A DNA stretch of 64,000 nt. Origin: VRUE01 sp963819755. Its GTDB lineage: Bacteria > Actinomycetota > Thermoleophilia > Solirubrobacterales > 70-9. The DNA is taken from the NCBI GenBank assembly GCA_963819755.1, contig CAWFXB010000002.1:1488001-1552000 (forward strand). Reading direction: 5' to 3'. Numbering within the stretch: position 1 is the first letter of the stretch; the number at the start of each line of letters is the position of its first letter. Shown here piece by piece: positions 31,482 to 39,210 of this stretch. The notes beneath the pieces were generated by a model. The model was not told the DNA's origin. It saw only the letters and a list, made by a program, of their open reading frames with translations, and ran no database searches. The position numbers were made by a program, and so were the translations under genes.

Positions 31482-31933
31482 CGGACTTCGGCGACAACAC
31501 GCTCCCCAACCCCTTCGAGATCGTTGAGGCGCGGGCGGCCGAGTACGCAGCCTCGAAAGCCCAGCGCGACCACGCGGATGCTCTGGGCAGAGCACATCTG
31601 AAACTTGGCGACGCCGAATACACCTATCGAACGGCGCTGAGCGCCAGATGGAAGCAGCTCAAAGCCGAAGGCTGGGCGGCGACGACCTGCGGTGACATCG
31701 CCCGCGGTGAGGAGTCGATCGCCACGCTGCGCCGAGAGCGTGACCGATGCGAAGCGGAGGTCAAGAGGCTCGAAGAGATGTCCTATGCCCTGGGTGCTGA
31801 CCGCCGAGCCCTCGACGGACTCGTCGCTTGGTCGATGCGGCGCGATCTCCGGACCGACGCCCCGCCGGTCGACTGGCCACGGCCTGAGGGCGCCGGAGTC
31901 GACCCGCACACCGGGGAGCTACGGGCCGCATGA
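31478..31933 (+). CDS. Hypothetical coiled protein
   Basis: GTG start overlapping the upstream stop, 151 aa. Mainly helical (EIVEARAAEYAASKAQRDHA, GEESIATLRRERDRCEAEVK) with a Pro-rich end (PPVDWPRPEGAGVDPHTGEL). No recognised family. Confidence 0.5.
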   Translation: MTDFGDNTLPNPFEIVEARAAEYAASKAQRDHADALGRAHLKLGDAEYTYRTALSARWKQLKAEGWAATTCGDIARGEESIATLRRERDRCEAEVKRLEEMSYALGADRRALDGLVAWSMRRDLRTDAPPVDWPRPEGAGVDPHTGELRAA

Positions 31934-32073
31934 CCTGCTCAGAGACCGGCAAGCGCTGCTTCAGCTCGAAGCACCGAGCGCGACATGCCAGCCGCAAGGT
32001 TGCCAACAGGCTCCGGGTCTATCTATGCCCTCACTGCCACCGCTTTCACATCATGCGGAGGGCTGGGGCGTGA
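31930..32073 (+). CDS. 47-aa zinc-knuckle protein
   Basis: ATGA overlap upstream, GTGA overlap downstream. CSETGKRCFSSKHRARHASR and RLRVYLCPHCHRFHIMRR match a small protein seen in many phages (GK.rF.s...A......lrvY.CphC..WHlt). CPHC with upstream Cys and downstream His probably bind zinc. Confidence 0.65.
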   Translation: MTCSETGKRCFSSKHRARHASRKVANRLRVYLCPHCHRFHIMRRAGA

Positions 32074-32924
32074 GCGACCGATCCTGCGCCTGCAACTGCG
32101 GTGCCTCTCTCGCCGAAATGAGGGCCGACGCGCTGTATCACTCGGAGGCGTGCGAAAAGCGCCACAAGCGTCGAAATAGCACCGACAAAGCACCGACAGG
32201 CGTTGGCAGTCGTGGCGGCAATGTCCGCGATCTCGACACGGCCCGAGAACTCCAGGGCCAGGTCAAAGACAAGCGCGACTGGCGCGACGCGATCGACGAA
32301 CAGATCCGCCTCACCCTGCTCGAGACCGGCTACTTCCACGCGGATGACCTCGACGAGATTCGCATCCCGCCAGAGCACGCACAGCTCAAAGGGACCCGCA
32401 GCGCCTGGTTCCGAAACCAAGGCTTCATGGAGAAAACGGGAGCTGAGCGCAAGGTCGCCCACAAGGCGGCCAATGGACGCAAGGCTCCCATCCACCGCAT
32501 CACCCCGAAGGGCCGGCGAGAGCTGACCGCCGGGGTGGGGGCACGCGGCGAGAGATCTGACTCCTCTCGTCTCCTCCTAGGGAGTGCGTGTCCCCATCCG
32601 GGCGTGCAGTCCGCCCCCACTGGTGCTCCGTCACCGCAAGGTTCGGACAGGTCCTCAAACCCACCTGTACCGAGCGCCAGTGCTACGGACTCCCCGGCGG
32701 TTGAGTCTTCTCCCAAGCTCGCCGCCGGGGAGTCCATCGATCTTCAAGGAGGCCGCGACCACCAGGTAAGGGGCGCGGGGAGCAGCGACGAGCGGGGTGC
32801 ACCTGGCCGTAAACCTTGCCAGCCGACCTCGGATGCTGCGGCGGAGACGCAACCGGCCCGCCTCCCTGAAGCCGAACCACTCTCACTGTTCCCTGGGCCT
32901 GATCCGGAGTCGTGGGCGGCGTGA
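32070..32924 (+). CDS. Zinc-finger and winged-helix DNA-binding protein
   Basis: GTG start coupled to the previous stop, 284 aa. The N-terminus has a Cys cluster (SCACNCGASLAEM, then HSEACEKRHKRRNS), followed by a winged-helix-like part (RDAIDEQIRLTLLETGYFHA, DDLDEIRIPPEHAQLKGTRS, AWFRNQGFMEKT) and a long disordered Pro/Ser-rich tail. It precedes the DnaA-IV-like gene and may take part in replication initiation. Confidence 0.55.
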   Translation: MSDRSCACNCGASLAEMRADALYHSEACEKRHKRRNSTDKAPTGVGSRGGNVRDLDTARELQGQVKDKRDWRDAIDEQIRLTLLETGYFHADDLDEIRIPPEHAQLKGTRSAWFRNQGFMEKTGAERKVAHKAANGRKAPIHRITPKGRRELTAGVGARGERSDSSRLLLGSACPHPGVQSAPTGAPSPQGSDRSSNPPVPSASATDSPAVESSPKLAAGESIDLQGGRDHQVRGAGSSDERGAPGRKPCQPTSDAAAETQPARLPEAEPLSLFPGPDPESWAA

Positions 32925-33211
32925 GCGAGGAATACCTAACGGCTCGCCGGGCGGCGTCGGCGATTGCGCGGCGCTACGGCTACGAGTTGCGCCACATCCG
33001 AGAGCCCAACCACAACAAAGATCGCGTGGCGGTGCGGACCCTAATCGCATGTGTCCTCCGCGAGCAGGGCTGCTCTCTGCCCCTGATCGGCCGCGTCCTT
33101 CATCGGCACCACTCGACCGTGCTCCACGGCCTTCAGCGGGTCGAGCAAGCGCGTGTCGCCGGCGCAGAGTCGCTGCTCCATCTGCCACAGCGACTCCTGG
33201 GAGCGGTTTGA
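32921..33211 (+). CDS. DnaA domain IV-like DNA-binding protein
   Basis: The start chosen is the GTG overlapping the upstream stop, 96 aa. RTLIACVLREQGCSLPLIGR and VLHRHHSTVLHGLQRVEQAR reproduce the C-terminal HTH of DnaA (a.yL.re.t..sl..IGr.fgRdHsTV.ha...v), including the signature R-x-H-S-T-V (here RHHSTVLHG). The ATPase domain is absent. Such stand-alone domains occur in phages; it could recognise DnaA-box-like sites at the phage origin. Confidence 0.75.
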   Translation: MSEEYLTARRAASAIARRYGYELRHIREPNHNKDRVAVRTLIACVLREQGCSLPLIGRVLHRHHSTVLHGLQRVEQARVAGAESLLHLPQRLLGAV

Positions 33212-33265
33212 GGACCAATGCCATGGCTGAGATCGATCGACATCCCTCGAAGGGCGGGCCGGTAG

Positions 33266-33586
33266 ATGCCGGAGCTTCCCTACTTCCCCTTCTACGGCTC
33301 GGACTGGCTGGGCGACTCGAAGGTGCGGCGGATGCCGTTGGAGGCGCGCGCCGTCCACATCGATCTGATCTGCCACTCCTGGGACATCGGGCCGATCCCG
33401 GCCGATCCCGACGAAGCATCTCACCTACTCGGACTTCCCGTCAAGAAGTTCAAAGCCCTCTGGCCCAAGGTCGAGGTGTGTTGGAAATCGGACGGCAACG
33501 GCGGGTTTCTCAACCCGCGCTTGGAGAAGGTCAGGGCAAAGCAGCGAGCCAAGCGAAAAGGGCGCAAAGGCGAGTCAGATGAGTGA
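33266..33586 (+). CDS. DUF1376 replication protein
   Basis: The 106-aa product starts MPELPYFPFYGSDWLGDSKV, then LEARAVHIDLICHSWDIGPI. This is the DUF1376 pattern (p.yfpfy.gdfl.dt..ls..e.GaYi.Ll...w..g.lp.d) found in phage replication initiation proteins. It ends basic (RAKQRAKRKGRKGE). The next gene starts by 8-nt overlap and may form the second half of an initiator. Confidence 0.75.
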   Translation: MPELPYFPFYGSDWLGDSKVRRMPLEARAVHIDLICHSWDIGPIPADPDEASHLLGLPVKKFKALWPKVEVCWKSDGNGGFLNPRLEKVRAKQRAKRKGRKGESDE

Positions 33587-34001
33587 TCAAAACGTGATCA
33601 AAACCGAACCAAATGGCGATCAAAAAGCGCCTATCAGAGTTCAGAGACCAGAGGCTAGAAACAACGGAAGGGGAAGGACTACTGATCTGGTTGATAGCCC
33701 TTCCCCTAACCCTACCCAGCTCGAGGTATGGCAGCTCCTTCTCGGCGGTCTCCATGCCCTGTCGCTGAACGACTTCGGGCGCCCCTGGCCGTATCCACGC
33801 CGTGACGTAATCGCACAGCTTGTCGCCGACCACGACGAGGACCTCTGCGTCCAGGCGGCCCGCGAGACCCGCGAGATTGTCCAGTCGCAGGACCGGGCTC
33901 CGAACATCACCCGGCTGTACGAAAAGAAGCTGACCGACCTGGCAGAGGTACGCATCACGGTTCGCGGTGCCTTGGCAGGGGAGGGGTCGACGTGCCAGTA
34001 G
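33579..34001 (+). CDS. Hypothetical replication-module protein
   Basis: The 140-aa protein begins with a low-complexity polar segment (SDQNVIKTEPNGDQKAPIRV) encoded by the 11-bp repeats, followed by a folded part (LEVWQLLLGGLHALSLNDFG, PRRDVIAQLVADHDEDLCVQ, AARETREIVQSQDRAPNITR). It lies directly after DUF1376 and could be the helical C-terminal half of a split initiator. No catalytic motif. Confidence 0.5.
   Translation: MSDQNVIKTEPNGDQKAPIRVQRPEARNNGRGRTTDLVDSPSPNPTQLEVWQLLLGGLHALSLNDFGRPWPYPRRDVIAQLVADHDEDLCVQAARETREIVQSQDRAPNITRLYEKKLTDLAEVRITVRGALAGEGSTCQ
33583..33626 (+). repeat. 11-bp iterons, candidate phage replication origin
   Basis: GTGATCAAAAC occurs at 33,583 and again at 33,594; a degenerate copy sits at 33,605 and GCGATCAAAAA at 33,616, so all four keep an exact 11-bp (one helical turn) register. 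The block is AT-rich in a GC-rich phage and lies inside a replication-module gene, as iterons do in lambdoid phages. Confidence 0.55.
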
Positions 34002-34402
34002 CGGAACCGATCTCACCGGAGACGGCCGAGTGGCTTGACGGCCCTCGGCTCGTCGAATGGCTACGAGAAAACGGGCTGCGCTCAGCAAAGGGCCAGCTCG
34101 GCGGGTCCCTCGAGCGCGCCTACGGCCGCTGGCGCGAAGGGGGAATGGCCAGCGTCTACACCGTCGACCAGGTGCTGGTCAAGTTGCACCTTCATCTCAC
34201 GGATATCCCGGAGAGCCTTTGGGCCTTTGGCCGCAGGCGCCGAGATGGCGGGATCGATTCGAGTGGTCGCCGGGAGGAGATCCTGCGGAGGCTTGGCGCC
34301 GGCGACTCAGTTTCGGCCGTAGCAAGAGATCTGCGGATAGCTCGCTCAACGGTTCGCTACTACCGCGACACGCAGGCCGATGTGGTCGGAGAGGACGCCT
34401 GA
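33992..34402 (+). CDS. HTH protein
   Basis: GTG start overlapping the previous stop, 136 aa. LVEWLRENGLRSAKGQLGGS lies near the N-terminus. A resolvase-type helix-turn-helix ends the protein (REEILRRLGAGDSVSAVARD, LRIARSTVRYYRDTQADV). It may be a regulator of the early or late operon. Confidence 0.6.
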   Translation: MPVAEPISPETAEWLDGPRLVEWLRENGLRSAKGQLGGSLERAYGRWREGGMASVYTVDQVLVKLHLHLTDIPESLWAFGRRRRDGGIDSSGRREEILRRLGAGDSVSAVARDLRIARSTVRYYRDTQADVVGEDA

Positions 34403-34935
34403 TGCTCCACGAAGCCAAGGCATGCGGTTGCACCAAGGAGATCGGCTCCTCCAAAGCCCACATCCCCCAGACCTGCGAACACGGCAACGTTCTCCTCTAC
34501 ACCAAGCCGCTCAAGCGCTCAGCTTCTCTGCGCCGAGTCTCAGATAAGCGAGAGCGGGAGGAGCGCCCCCGGGGCTCGACGATGAAACGAGGCCGGGGCT
34601 TCGCCGCTTCTCCCGAGCAGCAGCGGAAGGTCAAGGGCCGCCCCTGCATCGTCTGCGGCCTCGACGGATACGAAGCCCAGATCCACGCCGCCCACGTCTA
34701 CCCCCGCCGCCTCCATTCCTGCGAGTGCGCCGAGGGTGTTGTCCCGCTCTGCTCTGAACACCACAGGCTCTACGACGATCAGAACCAGCACTTCGACCTA
34801 CTCCCTCACCTCGTGCGGGGCTACCACGTAGAGCTAGTACACGCCGTAGCAGTCCATCAGGTGCCGATCAGAGAGTTGCTGGATCAGGTGACCGGTGTGA
34901 AGTGGGCGCCGATTTCGGGGGTCGCGCGTGTCTAA
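34402..34935 (+). CDS. HNH-like zinc nuclease domain protein
   Basis: The ATG at 34,402 forms TGATG with the previous stop and gives 177 aa. The C-terminal half has CIVCGLDGYEAQIHAAHVYP, then CECAEGVVPLCSEHHRLYDD, an HNH-like layout: CxxC, H-x-x-H, and C-x-x-H-H. This resembles phage HNH or recombination-protein NinG/Rap-like nucleases. The N-terminus has further Cys (ACGCTKE, TCEHGN). Confidence 0.6.
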   Translation: MLHEAKACGCTKEIGSSKAHIPQTCEHGNVLLYTKPLKRSASLRRVSDKREREERPRGSTMKRGRGFAASPEQQRKVKGRPCIVCGLDGYEAQIHAAHVYPRRLHSCECAEGVVPLCSEHHRLYDDQNQHFDLLPHLVRGYHVELVHAVAVHQVPIRELLDQVTGVKWAPISGVARV

Positions 34936-35275
34936 GTCCACCGGCATCTGGCCTGACGGGACGAACGGTGTCAAGTGGCTCTCGGTCTCGTACTGGCCTG
35001 ATGGTCCCCATGAAGTAGACGTCATAGATGTCTCTGTCCTCCCGGTCTCATCGGCCGACGAACTGGCAGAGGCCCTACGGAAATCCGCTGAAGCACACCA
35101 CGACCTCAGCGGTGAATTCGAGCATCTCGAAAACCTCTTCCCCGATTGCCAGGACCACCACTGCATCGAAGCTCGAAAGACCCTGGCCCACTACCGAGCA
35201 ATGAGGGACGACACCAAGTCTTCTGAAACCGCAAAAGAGACGGCTACCGGCTGTCAGGAAAGGAATAACACATGA
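34928..35275 (+). CDS. Hypothetical protein
   Basis: GTG start, 115 aa. Beta-rich start (GVKWLSVSYWPDGPHEVDVI) and a helical part with C and H (FPDCQDHHCIEARKTLAHYR). No recognised family. Overlaps both neighbours. Confidence 0.5.
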   Translation: MSKSTGIWPDGTNGVKWLSVSYWPDGPHEVDVIDVSVLPVSSADELAEALRKSAEAHHDLSGEFEHLENLFPDCQDHHCIEARKTLAHYRAMRDDTKSSETAKETATGCQERNNT

Positions 35276-35625
35276 GAGCACCAAAGCGTCAGGGGGACCT
35301 CTACCTCGTCCCCATCGAGGAGGTTCCGGAGGGTCTCAAAGAGGTCCCGAGGGAGAACGGACAGATCGTCCTCGCAGAGGGTGAGGCGACCGGCCATCTC
35401 CACGCGATCGAGGCGCCGGAGGCGACGTTCCTCGCCAAGGATCTCGGCTCATCAGAGGACCGCTTCCTGGTGATCGAGGAGGCGGAAGCGGTCACCGCCG
35501 AGGCCGCAGGCGTGGAACTGACCCACCCGGAGCACGACACCGTTGTGCTGGAGCCAGGGGCCTATGAGGTGCGCCGCCAGCGCGAGTACGACCAAGCCGG
35601 TGGGATCGAACTCGTCGCCGACTGA
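35272..35625 (+). CDS. Conserved protein (RQGDxxLxP / GHxHxI type)
   Basis: The 117-aa product contains PKRQGDLYLVPIEEVPEGLK, IVLAEGEATGHLHAIEAPEA and VLEPGAYEVRRQREYDQAGG. This is a recurring small beta-barrel protein that often sits beside the protein with DUF6745-type features, exactly as here. His residues in GHLHAI and an HPEH near the C-terminus (LTHPEHDTVVLEPG) could bind metal, cupin-like. Role unknown. Confidence 0.65.
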   Translation: MRAPKRQGDLYLVPIEEVPEGLKEVPRENGQIVLAEGEATGHLHAIEAPEATFLAKDLGSSEDRFLVIEEAEAVTAEAAGVELTHPEHDTVVLEPGAYEVRRQREYDQAGGIELVAD

Positions 35626-35638
35626 CCGCTTCGACCAA

Positions 35639-35662
35639 GGGCGGGGCAATCCGGCCCCGCCC
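35639..35662 (+). terminator. 9-bp GC-rich hairpin before the repeat gene
   Basis: GGGCGGGGC (35,639-35,647) pairs with GCCCCGCCC (35,654-35,662). It lies between two operon genes and lacks a T-run; partial terminator or mRNA processing site. Confidence 0.4.
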
Positions 35663-35681
35663 AACGATTTCAGGAGACTGC

Positions 35682-37445
35682 ATGCCCAGGAGAATCGACA
35701 GCCTTACCGATAGCCAGCGAGCCGCAATGACGGTCCACGCTGAGCACTGGATTCAGCGCGGAATCGACTGTACCCCACCCGACTGGGATGAGGTAGAGCG
35801 AGGGATCCGCGAGTGCTACCGCTTCGCCAATCTGCCTGAGCCGAAGGTGATCGTCCGAGTCCCGAATCCACTCGTCGGCGCCTTCGCGTTCCCGATCGCT
35901 TCCTACCTGCTGGCAAAAGGCGACGGCGCTAGCCGTCGCCGCGGCGCAGTGCGCGGCGCAGTGCGCGGCGCAGTGGGCGGCGCAGTGGACGACGCAGTGG
36001 ACGGCGCAGTGGACGGCGCAGTGCGCGGCGCAGTGCGCGGCGCAGTGGACGACGCAGTGGGCGGCGCAGTGGACGGCGCAGTGCGCGGCGCAGTGCGCGG
36101 CGCAGTGGACGGCGCAGTGGACGGCGCAGTGCGCGGCGCAGTGCGCGGCGCAGTGGACGACGCAGTGCGCGGCGCAGTGCGCGGCGCAGTGGGCGGCGCA
36201 GTGGGCGGCGCAGTGGACGGCGCAGTGGGCGGCGCAGTGGACGGCGCAGTGGACGACGCAGTGGACGGCGCAGTGCGCGGCGCAGTGGGCGGCGCAGTGG
36301 ACGACGCAGTGGGCGGCGCAGTGGACGGCGCAGTGCGCGGCGCAGTGCGCGGCGCAGTGGACGACGCAGTGGACGACGCAGTGCGCGGCGCAGTGGACGA
36401 CGCAGTGGACGGCGCAGTGCGCGGCGCAGTGGACGACGCAGTGGACGACGCAGTGGACGACGCAGTGCGCGGCGCAGTGGGCGGCGCAGTGCGCGGCGCA
36501 GTGGACGACGCAGTGCGCGGCGCAGTGGGCGGCGCAGTGCGCGGCGCAGTGGACGGCGCAGTGGACGGCGCAGTGGACGACGCAGTGGGCGGCGCAGTGG
36601 ACGGCGCAGTGCGCGACGCAGTGGACGACGCAGTGGACGGCGCAGTGGGCGACCTCGACCACACCCAGCTTCGTCAGATGATCCTCAACCTCTGTCGCCG
36701 TGCCTTCGATGGTCAGCACTGGACCGGCGGCTGGTACTGGGGCTCGCACTACACGAGTTTCTTCCGCGATCACTGTGGCCTCGAACTTGACGGCGATCTC
36801 TGGGATCGCGCCCGAGCTTGGGAACGGGCGAACACGGTCGGCTGGTGGTGGCCCCACCGCGACTTCGTCATGGTCACCGAGCGCCCCAAGTTCGTCCGTC
36901 GCGAGCAGGTCCGCCCACGAGGCTGGGGATCACACCGCCTGCACTGTGAGGATCGAGCAGCGATCGCCTGGGAGGGGTGGGAGCTCTACTTCTGGCACGG
37001 CCTGCAGGTGCCGGCGGAGGCCTTCACCGAGCCGGACTGGCTCACTGCGAACCAGATGGCTCGAATCACTGGAGAGCGCAATGCCGAGCTGCGACGTGCC
37101 TTCATGGAGATGTTGCCCGGCGGCCAGGCCGAATACATCAAGGAGGCAGGCGGGGAGCTGCTCGACAAAGTGCATGAGCCTCCATTCCCCGGTCTCATCG
37201 ACGCCGAGTTGTGGCGCATGCCGAACCCTGACGGTGGCGAGGAATTCACCTGTGTGCTGTGCCGCAACTCCACGGCCGAGCCGGATGGGTCGTTCAAGCG
37301 ATATTCGCTCTGGGTCCACCCGGAGCTGCGGCCCTTGATGCCGAACGGCGAATTCGGCGAGCCCCAGGAATTGACCGCTCACAACGCCCTCGCCTCCACC
37401 TATGGCGAGCGCGGTGAGACCTACTCCCCGGCGGTGGAGTCGTGA
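35682..37445 (+). CDS. DUF6745-like protein with 59 tetrapeptide repeats
   Basis: The 587-aa protein has a 86-residue N-terminal part (SLTDSQRAAMTVHAEHWIQR, NPLVGAFAFPIASYLLAKGD), then residues 87-322 of [R/D/G][G/D]AV repeats, then a folded C-terminus (DGQHWTGGWYWGSHYTSFFR, WWWPHRDFVMVTERPKFVRR, HGLQVPAEAFTEPDWLTANQ, ITGERNAELRRAFMEMLPGG). The C-terminal motifs (ERP, Lh...gpa..W.G...Y.whG..vP, N.E.RR...E..G) match the DUF6745-type layout, in which similar x-x-A/S-V repeats are often inserted. The DDs and DGs may bind calcium or form a stacked solenoid. AGGAGACTGC precedes the ATG. Confidence 0.75.
   Translation: MPRRIDSLTDSQRAAMTVHAEHWIQRGIDCTPPDWDEVERGIRECYRFANLPEPKVIVRVPNPLVGAFAFPIASYLLAKGDGASRRRGAVRGAVRGAVGGAVDDAVDGAVDGAVRGAVRGAVDDAVGGAVDGAVRGAVRGAVDGAVDGAVRGAVRGAVDDAVRGAVRGAVGGAVGGAVDGAVGGAVDGAVDDAVDGAVRGAVGGAVDDAVGGAVDGAVRGAVRGAVDDAVDDAVRGAVDDAVDGAVRGAVDDAVDDAVDDAVRGAVGGAVRGAVDDAVRGAVGGAVRGAVDGAVDGAVDDAVGGAVDGAVRDAVDDAVDGAVGDLDHTQLRQMILNLCRRAFDGQHWTGGWYWGSHYTSFFRDHCGLELDGDLWDRARAWERANTVGWWWPHRDFVMVTERPKFVRREQVRPRGWGSHRLHCEDRAAIAWEGWELYFWHGLQVPAEAFTEPDWLTANQMARITGERNAELRRAFMEMLPGGQAEYIKEAGGELLDKVHEPPFPGLIDAELWRMPNPDGGEEFTCVLCRNSTAEPDGSFKRYSLWVHPELRPLMPNGEFGEPQELTAHNALASTYGERGETYSPAVES
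35940..36647 (+). repeat. 12-bp tandem repeat array, 59 units
   Basis: Units are CGCGGCGCAGTG (RGAV), GGCGGCGCAGTG (GGAV), GACGGCGCAGTG (DGAV), GACGACGCAGTG (DDAV) and one CGCGACGCAGTG (RDAV). The last eight bases are nearly invariant, so units differ only in the first five bases. Longer patterns recur, for example units 9-13 (RG DD GG DG RG) reappear as units 30-34 with one difference (GG DD GG DG RG). Near-identity shows recent expansion and high potential for copy-number change without frame loss. Confidence 0.95.
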
Positions 37446-37666
37446 GCCAACTCCACAAGACAGCGCGGCGACCTCTGATCAAGCGCCTGGCTATCCCCGC
37501 CCAGCACCAGCGCATAGCTGAACTGGCGGAGGAGCTGGAGATGGAGAGGCCGGCCGTCTTCTGGTCACACGACGCAGTCGAGGTGATCCAGCGCCTCGAA
37601 GCAATGAAGAGGCAGCCGGTGCTTGCTGGCTTCGCAGCTTCTACAGGAGGTTCCGATGCAGCTTGA
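37442..37666 (+). CDS. Small hypothetical protein
   Basis: GTG start overlapping the upstream stop, 74 aa. HKTARRPLIKRLAIPAQHQR, then AELAEELEMERPAVFWSHDA and EVIQRLEAMKRQPVLAGFAA. Helical and basic at the start; resembles small ribbon-helix-helix or helical DNA-binding proteins, but no firm match. Confidence 0.5.
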   Translation: MSQLHKTARRPLIKRLAIPAQHQRIAELAEELEMERPAVFWSHDAVEVIQRLEAMKRQPVLAGFAASTGGSDAA

Positions 37667-38579
37667 TCTTGGACAACTTCTCATCTGGGTGGGTCGGCAG
37701 CGGAATCGCCCGATCACCTATGACGATCTCGTAGACGCCGAGACCCGAGTGCTCGCGGCTGAGGAATCACTAGCGGAGGAAAGGCAACGGCGAGAGCGCC
37801 AGGTCGGTGACCTGCTCGGCGAGCTATCAGTCGCCCGGCGCGTCCGTTCTACTCAGCCCTCCCCTGAGTCCGGCTCGGAGGCAGAGCAACGAGACATTCG
37901 AGCCGAGGTCGCGAAGTGGGCCGCGCACCACCGCCAAGAACAAGACGCCATTGAGGACCCTGACCTCTCGATGCAGCACCGTGCAGTCGCCGAGGCCTTT
38001 GAGGATGTGCTGCATCTCCTCGGCCTGGAGGAAGAGACCGCGCGCCTTCGCTTCGAGCGCGATCAGGCTCTACTCGGGCAAGAGCAGGCCGAGGCCCGAA
38101 TCCCCCCGACCGAGGGCGGCTCTGGGGAGGAGGGGGAGCAGGAAGAAGGCATCTGCCCGGAGTGCGACCACGACATTCGCCCGCATGCCTGGCACGCCCG
38201 CGACTGGCTGATCCGCTGGGACGACGGCCGTCTTTGTGCCTGTCCCCCCGAGCAATTTGAAGAGTTGTTCGAGCCTGCTTCCACCCAGCCTCACCAAGAT
38301 TTCGGTTCTGGGGAGGAGGCGCAGCCTGTCAAAACTCACTGGCTCGCCACGCGGGGCGGTGAGAGCTGGCTCCTTGGGATCGTGCCCGACGCTGATGGGA
38401 ATCGGAGCACCGTCGCAGTGGAAGGCCGCTACGCCAATGAGCCCGGCACCGACGCACTCTTCCACGCCTGGCTCTCGCCAAAGCAGGCTCGCGAGATTGC
38501 GGAGGCACTGCGGGTTAGGGCAGATGAAGTCGAGCCGCCCGCCTCCCCAAGCACCCCAAGGGATGAGGAGGGCAAATGA
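37656..38579 (+). CDS. Hypothetical protein with Cys/His motif
   Basis: AGGAGGTTCCG precedes the ATG; 307 aa. N-terminal helix (LGQLLIWVGRQRNRPITYDD), a coiled coil (TRVLAAEESLAEERQRRERQ), an EECL-type middle with CPECDHDIRPHAWHARDWLI, which may bind zinc, and a C-terminal domain (WLSPKQAREIAEALRVRADE). Its first codons overlap the previous gene by 11 nt. Function unknown. Confidence 0.55.
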   Translation: MQLDLGQLLIWVGRQRNRPITYDDLVDAETRVLAAEESLAEERQRRERQVGDLLGELSVARRVRSTQPSPESGSEAEQRDIRAEVAKWAAHHRQEQDAIEDPDLSMQHRAVAEAFEDVLHLLGLEEETARLRFERDQALLGQEQAEARIPPTEGGSGEEGEQEEGICPECDHDIRPHAWHARDWLIRWDDGRLCACPPEQFEELFEPASTQPHQDFGSGEEAQPVKTHWLATRGGESWLLGIVPDADGNRSTVAVEGRYANEPGTDALFHAWLSPKQAREIAEALRVRADEVEPPASPSTPRDEEGK

Positions 38580-38704
38580 GCGATCGCGGCGACAAACCAG
38601 TGTGCCCTACGTGCATGGGAAGCGGGACCGTCAAGCCGCCGACGTGGGACCCGACCAGATCGGCGATTTGTTCTAGCTGCGAAGGCAGCGGGAAAGCCGC
38701 ATGA
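38576..38704 (+). CDS. 42-aa DnaJ-type zinc-knuckle peptide
   Basis: ATGA overlaps at both ends. The peptide has CPTCMGSGTVKPP and CSSCEGSGKAA, two CxxCxGxG knuckles as in the DnaJ Cys-rich region, enough for one zinc ion. Such micro-proteins recur in actinophages; function unknown. Confidence 0.65.
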   Translation: MSDRGDKPVCPTCMGSGTVKPPTWDPTRSAICSSCEGSGKAA

Positions 38705-39210
38705 CCGATCACCGAGAGAAGGCAGCGGAGGCGGCAACGCTCGCGTACTACGGCGAGACGCCAGCCTTGCTCGAACGCAAGGCGGGTGGCGTCACGATGG
38801 CACGCGCCAAAACGGACACCGCCCTTGCCGCCGCCGAACCCCACCTACAGCGCATGTACTGGGAGCGGTTCAGGGAGGCGGTGCTGAGCAATGGAGGCGT
38901 TGACGCTGCGTCCTCTTCATTCGAAGCCGACGAGTGGGTCACGGGCGAGTTCCCAGAATCCGCAATGTGCGACGCACTTGAAGCCGCACTCGACAAGGCA
39001 CAGAACCTCATGGAGGAGAGCAAAGTGAAGCTAACCAAGCCACAACAGCGCCTACTGCGCACGTTGGCGGACGACCCGTTCGGAGTCGAGCTTGGAGGGA
39101 AGTGGGTCGGCACTGGCGCGGCGCTTGTCCGCCGTGGTCTTGCCAAAGGCTCACGCTCGTTCATCTCGATCACCGCTGCTGGCCAGGACCTCATGGAGGA
39201 AAGCAAGTGA
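38701..39210 (+). CDS. Hypothetical protein with winged-helix-like C-terminus
   Basis: 169 aa. The N-terminal two thirds is helical (AEAATLAYYGETPALLERKA, EADEWVTGEFPESAMCDALE). The C-terminus (LTKPQQRLLRTLADDPFGVE, then WVGTGAALVRRGLAKGSRSF and ISITAAGQDLMEE) has the helix-helix-wing form of small winged-helix proteins. An internal start at 39,009 could make the C-terminal part alone. Confidence 0.5.
   Translation: MTDHREKAAEAATLAYYGETPALLERKAGGVTMARAKTDTALAAAEPHLQRMYWERFREAVLSNGGVDAASSSFEADEWVTGEFPESAMCDALEAALDKAQNLMEESKVKLTKPQQRLLRTLADDPFGVELGGKWVGTGAALVRRGLAKGSRSFISITAAGQDLMEESK

Noticed and set aside
35940..36647. CRISPR array
   Set aside because: Unit is 12 bp with no spacers and lies in frame within a coding gene.
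35903..36664. 253-aa Thr/Ala/Pro/Ser repeat ORF on the minus strand
   Set aside because: Another stop-free frame through the same 12-bp array, with no non-repeat domain.
35670..36857. 395-aa minus-strand ORF of Cys/His repeats (CAAHCAVHC pattern)
   Set aside because: It is only the antisense reading of the 12-bp array; the repeat lacks stops in several frames. The plus frame has conserved flanking domains, the minus frame does not.
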